Origin: Herpomyces periplanetae
Taxonomy: Eukaryota; Ascomycota; Laboulbeniomycetes; Herpomycetales; Herpomycetaceae
Direction of reading: 5' to 3'
Assembly (NCBI GenBank): GCA_009733715.1
Contig: WMKJ01000038.1
Coordinates: forward strand, 42,676-106,675
Length of the DNA stretch: 64,000 nt
Part shown: positions 42,827 through 55,900 of the stretch, piece after piece
Layout of the letters: the number at the start of each line of letters is the position of its first letter
Numbering within the stretch: position 1 is the first letter of the stretch
The notes under the pieces: model-generated
What the model was told of the DNA's origin: nothing
The model's input: the letters and a program-made list of their open reading frames with translations, nothing else
Database searches by the model: none
Made by a program: the position numbers and the translations under genes

Positions 42827-45199
42827 ACTTCCTGATCTATTAGGCATTTCTCTGATTAAATCATTATACTTTTTCTCCACCCCAACACCATCAGTCAAAA
42901 TATGCTAAGCATCTTGTTTCAACAGGTGTTTCTTAAATTCTTCAAATATTCCGTATACCCTCATTCTTGTTCACAACAAAAAAATGCGTAAATTACTGGC
43001 CATGCTTTCCCGTTTATCTTAAGAAGTTCTTTTAATCGTTATAACTTACCGTGTTTTTGCGGAATTTATATTTATCTCCCTTGACCTTGTATCATGTAGC
43101 ATCAACCGGTTTTATTAGGTTAGATTGCCTTCTACATACCCTTAAACCAACAAACCCTCCGTTAGCTTTTCGACCTAATTAGTGCTATTTAATTAACTTG
43201 GTTTCAATTATAAAGAAAACTTAAAAGTTTATCTACTCTTAATTTCTTCTCGACTGATGTTTTAGTGTCAAATTCAATTTGAATTTCAAATTTGCCCTTA
43301 AAATCCATTCTATACACTGCTTACTTACTAATTATCTGACAAGTCACGTGAATCTCCGTTGTACGCAAGCTGAAGAATTGACGAGATGAGTTTGCAATTT
43401 GAAAATGCTTTTGGCATGTTTATTTTTACACTTGTTCATTGTTTAAGTATTGTCTCGTGTTTGCTTGAGATGTATTTGTCAATTTTAAAATTGTCACAGA
43501 TTTATTAATTCTATACTGTGGTACTCCAAGTTTGCATATGGTGTGTTAATTATATTGATTTCTCACAACCCAACCTTACTTCCATTCAACACTGCTCTTA
43601 ATTGTTTGGTCACATCTCGTATAAATCTTTTTTTGTTAAATACAATCTTTTTAATGGGTATACCTCATCATAAAATTGCTAAAGTACTTCGCTGTGCCAT
43701 AGTTGTTCTTATAATATAAATGCTGTAAAATGACTTATAATTAAAGATGGTGTTCAAATAAATTTTAACCTCCCCATGAAAATAATGATGCAGTTAAATA
43801 ATTGTTATAGCATGTAAAATATTTAAATAATCGAAAACGTTCTCAACTATGAAGTTCACCATTTAGAATATAGAAAATACTGTTCACGACGGGGTAAACC
43901 TACTTGTCTAATACTATAAAATTAACCAATTTACTTAGACCAACCTATACAAATTATTAAAACAAGCAAAATTTGTGCTATGTTGCAAAGAATAAATCAT
44001 ATTTATGCTATTCAACTCTGCATAGGATATATCATATAGTAAATATATTATTTACGGCTATCCGAAAAATTACAAGATATACAAAATCTTGGTTAATCAA
44101 CTTTTGGCAGTGTGTGAATTACAATATTCTATGGATAAAATACTGAATTTAACAAAGGCCAAATAAAATAATTGTAACACTTTTTGACCTCGTTCCAATC
44201 TCGATTCTGTGGGGGACTAACTCTTAATAAATTACTCCCCTTGCAATATGATATCTATTAATTTTAATCATAAAGTCAGACTATTATGATTTGCCACCTA
44301 TCCAAAAATCATCTTTAAGTATCCCGGAGATAGAAAAGATGGCTTAATAGAAGGAAGAACCCAACTACATATAGAAGAGAAGTATACTCTAACAAAACAA
44401 ACCATGTAATACGAAATCAAATTACGGTTATCTACCTTGGTTACAACTAGGGCTACACTGGATAGCGCGTTAAGCTGTATCTGCATTTAACGAGCGAAGC
44501 AATAGTCGAACTACCTAAATACTGTCTGCAAGAGCTATAATCAAACAGAACCAATTAAATACAGCTTCAGAAAGCAAGTCAAATCCATTGCTGCATTGCA
44601 GCTTACAAAAATGACGGAAACTCACCAAATGCCGTTCAAGGCTCTTCTCTTTAACACTATATTATCATACCCCACCAATGGATGTGCTACTCAACTTGTG
44701 GCTGCAGACAGACTTGGTTCATTACTGATCACTTACTGTTTTTCCTGGACACCTTGTTTAGCCGGCATCAGCAATGTCATAGTCTCACCAACGTGCATTG
44801 CACCACCAGTAACACTTCGCCTGAAATCTGCCAATATGGCCACTCAGTCGTCTTGACACTTTCATCACAACCGTAAGGTACCATGCGGTAAGCAGCATCA
44901 GTTCTTTGGTCATCAACAGATACTTACATGTTTGGGAATCCATGCTCATCTAATTTTTTCTCAGGCTGACCACCATAAAGTGTTTCCACATCTCATGTTT
45001 TAGCTTGTGACTTTAAACTTCTTTTTATGTATAACTTCTCTTGTTTTTTGAAGTTTATACTTCATCATGTATAAAGCTGCATGTTCCTTTTCATACTTTG
45101 CTTGTTGTAGCTTAATGTTATTATTCACAGTGAAACACTGAAAAGATTCGCAAAATAAGACTACGAGAACTCTAACTACAGCCTATTATGAAAATACTA

Positions 45200-46450
45200 T
45201 ACGACCCACGCGTAAGTTTGTACCCACAGAACGCTAGCGTTATCCGTATGTAAAAGGTTACGGTTTAATAGTCCGCACGAGGCCAGTAACTATAGGACAG
45301 AAGAACAGGGCAGGTCCGGTGCGGGTGTTGCTCATGCTGCATCACAACAGGAAAGAAAATGGAAAACACGTGAAAAACAGGACGAAGCGAAATACTACCG
45401 CATAGTCATTGCTGAGTAGGAAATGACAGTCTGAGCCGCTACATACTACTGACTAGTCACAGCTAACCGAGATAACTGAGACTTAGTATTTTTAAGAATT
45501 AAAACTTTGCTGCAAGATTATATAGCATCAAATACAACCAAAAATTGATCACTAACGAAATTGAGAGCATGACAAGAGTGAGGGACCTTATTCACTCGTC
45601 ATCTGGAGGATGCTTCCAAAAATTTATAAAGCCATACCGAGAATCGCCATCCTGGAATAATCATGTTACTAAAAAAAAATCAAGTCTCGATCTGTATGTT
45701 AAAAGAGTCCTTATAATCAAGTATAGCTACTTATGTGCAATCCCAGTTTTAGTTTACTGTGAGATGCTGTGGGGATACAAGTTAATGTATGTATTTTTAT
45801 TCGTCTGCATTAGCCGTACATGAAATATTTCGGACTAATTGCTAATAAAGAATAACTTAGTGTTGTGCAGGCATAAGACAGAGCAGAGTTAGGACGCGTC
45901 AATCCGTAAACTATAGGGCAAGGTAGACTATAGAAATTTGCTAAACACAAACAGAAATAGAGTAGACAAGTTATCTAAATATAAATAAACCGTAATAAGG
46001 TCAAAAAAACGATATACAGAGGTACATGACAAGTCAATCAGAGTGCCATGCGTTGATACAAGAATTCTATGAAAATGATATGTTAATTCTACAAGTTACC
46101 AAACATTGTACATGGTATATACTACAGACAAGACGTGTAGTATCACTGACAATAAATATACAAAAGATGAAAAAATTGGGTGATTCTATTTTATGCAGAA
46201 CTAAGGGGAAGGGCGCATTTATAAAAGGAATTCGACTACAAAATTAGTAAATTTTGTCTACCAAAAGCCGCGGAAAACCTTAAAGTAAACAAAAGGACGC
46301 AAAGATATAATAGAGAATGCAATACCGAGCCTCTTTAGACTGAAAAATAAAATGTAAGCGAGATTTTGGTATAGTTTCATTTTTGGTCAGTTTAGCAGAA
46401 ACTCAGCGCACACACATAATCCAAGTCTTCAAATTACAAAATCTCTAGAA
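45200..46450 (+). repeat. Dispersed repeat, copy A (least degraded)
   Basis: Forward copy. Its landmarks are AGACAAGACGTGTAGT (46126-46141), CCGCGG (46268-46273) and CTCAGCGCACA (46402-46412). All recur elsewhere in the desert. No coding capacity beyond a 73-aa frame without similarity. Boundaries are approximate. Confidence 0.65.
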
Positions 46451-47459
46451 TATTGATGAGTCAGCATAGAATATATATTAGTCATCAATAAAAAGCTAAT
46501 AAGCACGCATGATTGGTAGCTTATATCATGTGCCCTAAGCGAGACATGCCTTTTTCTCTGATTAGCTACTGCCACATCGCCCTCAATTTAGCACCAATCA
46601 AGATTATTCAAGTGTCATTCGTGAACTTTCACTCATGGCGAACACAATAGTGAAGTCTTCTGTTTAATAGTGCATCATGTTAATCTGTTCGCAAAATATA
46701 ATTTTCATGACCAATTACACTGTTACTAATTTTGAAATGATGCTGGATCTACTTTCTATAATTCTCGATTGTTTAAAAAGTTTTATACATCTTTTTCTGA
46801 GAGTCAAAATTAATCTACGTAAAACTCATCATTTGACATTACAGATTACGATGATTTTATTTTTTTCAATTCAATATGACCAAAACATTGACCGAAATTT
46901 CACTATTACACGAATCGGTAATAATAGCTTTTGAAAAGATATTTCTGATATCATCACATTGAAATGGCAAAACTTTATGCAAAATATGTCAGAGCACATG
47001 CATTACACACGAGATAGTGTGAAATTCTTACCTTGTCTTTGCAAAGCGTCATTGCAATTTTGGCTCACACTGGTGCTCTTGGTGTGGTATCATCCCCGGA
47101 GCTCTAAGCAGTTATTAAATTATCCGCATACTTGTCGTTATATGCGCTTATTCCACGTCAGGGCTTACAATGCAAACAGAAAATTTAGTTGTAAACTCAG
47201 GTAAATTATAAATAATTATTTTAAATAAATCACTATGTAAGATCTACTCAATAAAGTGGATAAGGAGACAGCCCAGCAGGCACAATAATAGTACCAATAT
47301 CAGTGTCGGCCGGACAAGCGATATGATTCCAAGAAAATACACAACAGACATGAAATAAAAAGTCGCTTTACGAACAACTGGACGAGAAATATAATAAAAC
47401 GATAATTCCAGAGATCCCAGTTGTCATTGGGATTTCGATTATCTTAAATACAAAATATG

Positions 47460-47930
47460 ACCAAGTCTACTTCATTCATGTACGTCTATCTCAGTCATCA
47501 CCACGTGTACATTTTGTCAAATCTCTCCTGGATTTTCATATTATAATATTATAGTGCAATTGGTAATTTCAATCACACTATAATTCAATGTTCTGGTCTC
47601 TTCATAAATGCATTTGGGTGTTAAACACGTTGCACATGCGAGCAGGACATTTACGCGCACGCCCATTTAATTAGGCCTTTAGATATCACGGAATTGCTTC
47701 AAGCAATTACAGTGAGACTATAGTAAGTCCTTGTAACTGGCTACACTACGCTCCTCAAGAAATATCAAACTGATAACTCGTAGCTGATGACATCTTTCAC
47801 TATTACGTTGCTTGTTCGCATCTTGAAAACTGAAAAGCTACTTGGTTTTCCTTTATGTGCATCGTGGTATTTGACTTTATGAACTCTAAATTACTCTTTC
47901 TATCGAGATGCAATCCAGAGGGGTAGCTAC
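47460..47930 (+). repeat. Repeat block also seen at the right end
   Basis: 47466-47575 resembles 62251-62360 (TCTACxTTCA, then CTCCTGGATTTTCATATTATA against CCCCTGATATTCATATCATA). 47850-47920 resembles 63765-63832, sharing GCAATCCAG. The blocks are therefore part of the same degenerate repeat family or segmental duplication. Confidence 0.45.
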
Positions 47931-49099
47931 AATTCCTTCAGGATCGGGCCATATTTTCAGGTGCAGCACGAGGATTCGAACGCATCACATGACCAATGCG
48001 AGTTTCACTAGAGAATTTACGTGATTTTTTTGCAAATGCAGTTTTTGGATAACCGTAAACTTCACTGTTACGGTAATATCTCATTCTGGGGATTGGGGAA
48101 ATTCTTCTAGTGAACTCGAGTCTTGCAAAAATGAGTTTCCATTGTCAATTGTAAGGTAATTAGCATTTTTACAGCTTCTATTATACACAGAACAATAAGC
48201 GTCATTCATGAAATTTTCTTTATGATTCCATTATTATACCTTGTGATACAATTTAGCGTCAAAGATGAGCAATAAATTTTTCATTGATTTATTACTCATT
48301 CCCCCTTCGTTTTATTGATAGTAAACTATGAGAAGGAAAATAAATCTGAGTTTGTTCATAGGTCTCAGATCCTTTACAATCTAGACTATAGATGAATATG
48401 TCCATTTTCCGTTTCTTTTCTTTCTCCAAAAATTCATTCTTATTTTTTTTACAGAGAAAGCCCCCAACGGAAAGTGTTAGACAATTTAGTTTAAATTGCA
48501 ATTTGGAGCTATTCAATATTACTGTTAATCGATGAATATACTTTATTTAATGTAGGTAATACATAAATAGGAAGATCTATTAACCGCTTGTTAAGTCTGA
48601 ACTGGCCTTTAAGTTACCATATGAACACCAGGATCGGTTCCATAGAAAATATGTGATATTAACGGTTGAAAAACAGTATTTCAAATGATACATGGACGGT
48701 GTTTAAAGTCCCGTTAATCAAGTGTAGTTATCTTTTGCAATGGATTGGTTTACTGTAAGATTTAGGTGGGAAATGATTTGTTTCAGTAATTTCTAAATGA
48801 CATTCGGTAGAAGTTATTATTTGGAGAAGTGGGCTAATGTTCATGAATCCAAAGCTGGTAACTTTGAGTGTTTATCAATAATCAACACGGGTGAATTTTT
48901 TTATTATGATCGAATAATGCATTCAATATGATTATTCTTTTGAATCTTCTAAATATTGTCCCATCCACATAAGATATGTTACGTGTATTGGAGTCAGCAA
49001 TATTTAGAATGATCAAATGACAAGTATTCCGCCTTTAACATATCAACAAGCGCCTTTCTGCTTTCCGCATATACTAAATAAATATTGTTGATAAATGAA

Positions 49100-49800
49100 T
49101 AAAAATCAACAAGCAACGATCCTTAGATCAAATATGTTCTTAAGACTGAATTTTTTTTGTGAAATATCAGATTCAGTTTACCATGAAGTGCTGTGCAGTT
49201 AAACGTTTGTGTATGCCTCCTTTATCCGTTTGCATTAGTCTTGGTGAAATATTACGATCTAATTGCCGATGGAGGACTAGTGACAATATCATGCAAGCAA
49301 AAGACAGAAGTCACAGAGTAAGGCATGTAAATTCATCGAGTGTAGAACTTAAAGGAAGAGAGAAGTGCACTAAATACTGAGAGTAGGATTAGCAAATTGT
49401 CAAAATACAAATATGTCAAAATCTAATCAAAAAAATTATTTACAAATGTGTGACAAACCAGCCAGAGTGCCACACGAAGGTGCAAAAGTTGAATAAAGGA
49501 GTTAAACTCGTGTTATTTGATATAAAGCTTTGTACAAGAGTAATGATATAGACAAATTGTTATATCTCAAATACTACATATATGAAATTCCAGAGCACAG
49601 TAGAAAAGCCTTGTTTATTAAAAGCCACAGCTAATCAAAAATTGAATAGATAAATGCAATGATAAGGTAAGGAATGTAGCACTTTCCTTAAAACAAAATA
49701 GGAAATAATATACGAGACCTCGGTAATACTGCCTATTTTTGCCAGTTAAGCGAAAACAAGATACACACACACACATAACAAAACCTGTAATTGTTAGACA
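49100..49800 (+). repeat. Dispersed repeat, copy B
   Basis: Direct repeat of copy A, offset about 3.4 kb. Shared order: AGTTTAC near 49175, GCATTAG and GAAATATT near 49235, GCCAGAGTGCCAC near 49462, and a CGGTAATACTG...CCAGTTAAG...CACACACATAA block near 49730-49775 corresponding to A 46370-46420. Confidence 0.6.
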
Positions 49801-51129
49801 AATAGAAGCTCAATTAGTTAGCACCCAGATATAATTGATTACCAGTAAGATACTAAAAAGGCGTAATTCATTAGTAATTTACGTCTTGTAAGAACTAAGA
49901 ATGAAACGTTTCTTTGATTATTTTCAATTATGATGTTTTGGTTGCCATTCATAGACAATTGCTACCGATGAACTTAATGGTGATGTTATATGCCTGCCAA
50001 TATATCGATTCAGTCCGATATTCTAAACTTCATAGTCCGTTCCGTTAGGTTGCAATAATAGATAGTAGTAGTTGGGCTTATCTTAATGGGGATGAAATTT
50101 TTAATGCTAAAATTACAGAGAATATATGCAAAAATAAAGAATTTTCTACGTTTTCCCTCATCGTCGGTATTTAAATTAATATTGTACCTTCTCAAAAGTG
50201 ATTGTCGCTCTTGTTTATTATTAAAATTTTTCTCATGTATACTCCTATTGAAAAATATATAGAAAGTTAGTATTGCTATGTTGGACTCTACTTTTTCTAG
50301 TATCAGGTTGAATTGGGCAAAGCTACCCTGAGGCATATTTGATGCGGTGTTGTGTTTTAACTATTCTAGTTTAACGGAACAAATACCTATAATTTGTAGC
50401 TTAAAGTGTATATTTTTATATACATTATCTTGTGTATTGTTTTTCCTAGTAAGGTTCGTCTAGTTAAATTGTAAGTAATATCTTCATTACAAGTACTTTG
50501 TATTCGCCTGGTTCTCATTATTCACTATTATTGCAGCCTATTTGTAGATTAAATTACTTACATTATACGATCCCTTATATCATGAAGAATTTCATTACGT
50601 CAGTAACTAGTCGTATGATTATATTTCTATTTGGTGCTTTCACATAAATCCTGTCTTAAGCTTAGATAACACCACATTGCTCATCAATTATTTTTCTCAT
50701 GCCAGAGGTTAATTTGACTGGGATGAGTTGTCATTTTTTTAGATAACTCATCTTTTCGTCTCCCACTTCACTACAAAAACAGTCTGTTGCTTCAATTGTA
50801 ATTGTATATTTCATACCGGATGTCTAACGGATACAACTACAGTATACTGTTCAGAAAAGAATATTGGAATGTGATACTGAGACAATCCGCTAAGAAGATA
50901 ACTCCAGTATCGTGTTTGCCGACAATGAAAGTCTACGATATGAATAACACTTAAAAAACCTCAATTAGTAAAAAATTGGGAATATTAGCAATTAAACAAT
51001 AAAAAGGCTATATTTCTTCCTTAGTACACAGGACATTATTTACCAATCAAGTGTGTTTTTTTTATCTTCTCATTAGTAGCCGATTTATCTGCTCTGTGTT
51101 GACTCATTGAGATATTTTAGATTAATAAA

Positions 51130-52525
51130 TTTAAAGATTGGGTATTTTGTGCGCTGAGTTCCTTAAAATTGACCAAAATAAGAAACTTTACTAAAATCTC
51201 GTTTATAATTTCCTATTTTAAAGTATATTTTTTTATTTTGGTCTAAGGATGTCATGTATAATATTTATTACCATATAATTGTATACCTTTATTCACGAGC
51301 ACCCTCTTTGCCACTTTTAATAAGCAAAGCTCATTGTATGTGCCTTGAATAACCATATATAAAATGACCTAATCCCCTATTGTAGATTAAATAGAATAAA
51401 TCACCAATCTTCATCTTTCGTATACGTATTGTCTTTAAGTACTACACGTTTTGTCTATATTATTTCTCTTATACAATGCTTTGTACCTAGTAGTCCTAGC
51501 TTACCATTGTTATAAAACTATTGTAATAATGCCTGACAACCCCGATTAGTTTATCGCATACATAAGTATACAGTTTCTTTGGCCAAACTACGGTATATTT
51601 GAACAAAGATATTTTACCTGTCTTCTCTCAGTTTAATTTTAGTATAGTTTCATTCCCTTCCGTCCTATATTACTTGGATTCATGTATTTTTTATTATACC
51701 ATTTATCGTTTGCCTGAATATCATTAACAGTGGTCCTCAATTAACAATTGAGCTGTAGTATGATTTAACATAAATTTAGACAAAAGAGGATACATACAAA
51801 AAACTGTAGCGGCATAGTAACTAATGATAACTTAAAGATGGGATTAATTACACATAATTTACTACGCCTGATATTAAGAACATACTTGATCCCTAAAATG
51901 AATGTTCGGGCTTTTCTATTTTGCTATCAACAGCAGGCTCTAGGCAGAAATTTGAGTGTATCACGCATCAGGTAATTACCACTTAATATGTTAACATTGG
52001 AATATATCTTAAGTGACAAGACCAAGTGAAACAACGATATGCTAAATGGAAATTCGAATATTAATATAAGAGATATGTAAGAGTAACATGTATATCCTCA
52101 GATGGAAGTTACTTTGTACAACTATTGAAAATTGTATAAATTTTTCAGGAGACGAATATATGTAGACTATCATCACTTCTTTATTCCCAGTTTGGTTAGT
52201 AGTCAAATTTGGCTTATATCTTAGATAATTCATTATTTGGGCTTAGTGTTAATAGTTGGAAATCATGTGGTTTAGCTTTCTCAGTTATCCATGTGGCTAG
52301 TTAATAGCATTTAGTGATTTAGACTGTGTCCTTACCCATCTAACAATGTGACTGCAGTAGTAATTTTGTTTTTGTCTTTCGTGTATTTTCTTTAGAATTT
52401 CATCCAAGTTTTGTTGCAGCACGAGAAATACTCGTGTCAGACCTGTCATGTATCCCTGTCCTTCAGTCACCGGCCCCGTACAAACAATTTAACTGCAATA
52501 TTTTGCGTTCAGGTGATGTTAAAAT
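51130..52525 (-). repeat. Dispersed repeat, copy E (inverted)
   Basis: Inverted relative to copy A over more than 1.2 kb. TGTGCGCTGAG (51148-51158) is the exact reverse complement of A 46402-46412. ACTACACGTTTTGTCT (51441-51456) is the reverse complement of A 46126-46141 with one mismatch. TGCAGCACGAG (52415-52425) matches the reverse of A 45329-45339 with one mismatch. Order is fully mirrored. Confidence 0.65.
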
Positions 52526-53567
52526 ATTTTATAAGCGAACGTAGACGTGAACTGTACAGCACTTTCAATTTGAGCTGCAATTGGGATTACAAAAATGTTG
52601 TTTTTAATGACCCTTCTTGAATCATAATACTTGAGCCTAATTTCTTTCATATTATTCAGAGTTCCCTGGAATTATTATCATGGGGAATATACGTGTTATA
52701 TTAATCTCATATTGTCATTCTTGGTTTATATTAAAATAGATGATATTTAAATAATCTACCAATTAAGCTACATATTCAACAATCTATATTTTGTATCCAA
52801 AACTTTGATACAAAATTGCTGATAGGATAATTCGTCAAACAATTTTTAAATGCAAAAAGTGTCATATTAATAAATTTAAACAGTCATATATAAATGAATA
52901 TTTTGTACAAAAACGTTGTTTCACTATCACTAAGTAGTGCCCTTAGAATTCATTGATATATGCACTCTAGTAACTCAGTATCTCACTATAAAACCCGAAT
53001 TAGCACTTTTGCAATAACCATTAACCAAATGTTACAAGTGAGTATTGCAACAAGTATGAGTGTACATTATTGCGTTTCGATATTTCATCTGTCTATAATT
53101 TTAGTCTTTTGAATTGAACCTTATAAAATAAGTTTTTTGCATGTGTGCAAATTCAAAGGTATAATTTCATGAAAACTATGATATGTGTTGATTTAAATGC
53201 AATAATTGGGCTACTCTTTATTAGTTATTGATATTCAGGTTTTTTCCATGTTATAGTGATTTGGGAATCAGATCTTCCTGTATTAACATTTAAATTTTTT
53301 TAAATTTACATAAATTTATTCATAAAATAGTAAAAAAAATATATTTTATACGTTTCAAAAATATTTGATAATTTTTCCGCTTTTCAAATTTAGTCTTGGA
53401 CTTTCTGACTCAAAACTTATCCTAGCCTTTTACGGATTAAGTTGATACTAGTAGGCCATATTTCAATTTAATATAATATAACAGAATAGCCAATGCTTTA
53501 AGTACCAGTACTAGTAAAACTTCAGCAAATAATGATAGTTTTATCCGCTCACAATGGTGTGTTTTTT

Positions 53568-53589
53568 CACAACCTGTCTAAAAACAGGT
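53568..53589. other. Short hairpin in desert
   Basis: AACCTGT and ACAGGTT are perfect 7-bp complements around a short AT-rich loop. A weaker 7-bp hairpin (CTCAATT/AATTGAG) is at about 51737-51753. No function assigned. Confidence 0.5.
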
Positions 53590-55684
53590 TCAACCTCAGC
53601 ACGAAATACTGAGCTCTCATCATTCTAATGCGTCTACAGCATCATATTGAATGGACACGCTCTGTCTGTTAATGCAAGATTCTCCAGCGTTAAATCCTGA
53701 AAAATACTACGTAATATTGATATAAAAATAATAAATCTCGACCACGAAGTTAATTTTTTACATACAAAATAAATACTAAACGATGCACATGCTAGTAAGT
53801 GGTAGGCATGTTATTAGTATTATGAAAAAGGTAAACTCTATCGGTATATATTCATACGATGAATTTATTTAATACATAAGAATTCTTACAAACAGATATT
53901 GAAAACTATAAAAAATCAAATTAGCCAGAAAATTATTAAATTATTAAATAACAAAGTATACAAAATTTCATCCAACAAAAAGGCAATACAAATTAAATCA
54001 ATTGCAAATGATTTCCATAGAAACAACTGGTCGTCATAACAACCATTATTTAAAATAATATGTTTCCTTAGTAACCGGATTTTAATCATATTCCTTAATG
54101 ATAAGAAATATAAGTTAATGCTCGAAAGCTAAGACGAACCAACTAACGTTACGCCAAGATAAGATAATGAAATTGTTTAATAACTTCTTTTAAACAGATA
54201 TATGAGGATGACACTATCATATTTTAAGGAACTTCAATTTACTTTTTAGTAGTAGATATTTAATACCATATTTGCATTAAAAGAAAACAGCAGAAAATTC
54301 TTCATCTGTTTGAATTTGTGTGGAATTGGAAATATCATGCAAATACTATTTTTATAGAATATTTCAGCCGCAACACATATGACAAAAGTTTCTAACCAGT
54401 AACGCATATTTAATCGTTTCAAAAATATTTATCATTAAAATTTTTTTATATCAAAAAAATATTAATAATAAGAGAATTTAGATTTTAAGAATTACATATG
54501 CGTAGTGAGCACTTTGAAGTTTACCAATTTACGTAATTTTAGAATTTTAACTGAAATCTTTTCTAAATTTTTTGTATTAGATATAAGGTTACATTAATTA
54601 TTACCCTTTTGTTTTTGGCGTTAGAAGTTAAATTACTTATCTATATGAGCATGTTTGCAATATTTGGAAAGTAAAACTTTAGTGATATGGCCTAAACTTT
54701 CGTCTTATTAATAGATCTTTTAACAATGTAAAATTTTGTAGAAGCATCAAAATCTTTTCTTATCCTGCAATTGTTTTACACAATTTTATTTAAACCATTT
54801 AATATTTGCTTATTCTATTAATTTAATACAAAACCTTTTTAAAAATGATAGTTAAACATTTCTATGGAAGTTTTATATTTATCCATGAATACATTTTAAT
54901 TTTGTAATTTAAGACTGTTTAAAGTTATGTTAAATAGCCTGGTTTAGATACATAAGAAAATTTAAAAGTAAATTGAACAAAAAATACTTGATTCGTAAGT
55001 TAAATTTGCTCTATATTTTAGATGTAGCCATTAATGTGTATTCACTGTGATTGATCATCGGAAGATAATATACAGCTGCGAAATTAAAATGGGACCTTTT
55101 TTGCGTTACTTGTACGCAAAACATTACTGTCTAATTGTTAGCGAACTTCGAATATTAAATAATTACAAGATGAAAATAATAATTGAGAGAAATAATTCTA
55201 AAATAATATAAAACCTGATGAAATAAATATACTAAATACAATGTAAGATCATTAAAATTGTATATAATAAAACCGATATCATTGTCGTATTTGCCATTAG
55301 AGAAAGTCTCATATATGACACTTTAACCATTTCAACAGGTGTGAAATATTAAAATATATATAGTAGTTACAAATTTAAAAATGAAGTTTTCTCGTTTAAC
55401 AAATACAATACTTAAATAACTAATCAATTATGCTTATTTGGTTTCATAATAATAATAAAACACATACATTATGCATTGACTCATCGAAATTTAATAAATT
55501 AAGTGATTTGAACTTGGATATATGTATGCGGACTGAATCAAAAATTAAGAACATAAATATATTCACCGAGCTCTTGTAAATATTCTATAATTTATAAGTA
55601 GATCTAACCAATATTTTCAAATTTCCTTCTTAAAAGCTTTGTATTACAATTCTAACCATAATTTTAAATCCTTGTCTATTTATA

Positions 55685-55900
55685 TATTCTCCGCGGCTTT
55701 TCATAAGCAAAATCTTTTAATTTTGGTATGAAATCTCGTGTACACAAGGTACCTTCCGTCATTGTTTTGATGAAATATAACAACATTCTTTGCCTATTTT
55801 CTATTTCTAAATTTACTATCAAAGATTTTACAAGCCTTGTATATCTAGTACTAGTCTTATTTTTATATTACATACATTATGTAAGACTGGGTACTTTGTT
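55685..55900 (-). repeat. Dispersed repeat, copy F (inverted fragment)
   Basis: TCCGCGGCTTTT at about 55690 is the exact reverse complement of A around 46264-46275, and the following AGCAAAAT...TTTAATTTTG segment also aligns. The rest is heavily degraded. Confidence 0.5.

Noticed and set aside
44596-44876. Short GC-richer frames in the desert, one with a kelch-like G-H-S-V-V-L
   Set aside because: Too short, one doubtful motif only, competing frames overlap. Possibly a fossil of the dispersed repeat.
47960-48035. tRNA-like GGATTCGAAC box on the minus strand, with CGCAT/ATGCG pairing
   Set aside because: T-arm stem does not pair, no acceptor stem or D-arm can be drawn. Probably chance or a degenerate tRNA-derived fragment.
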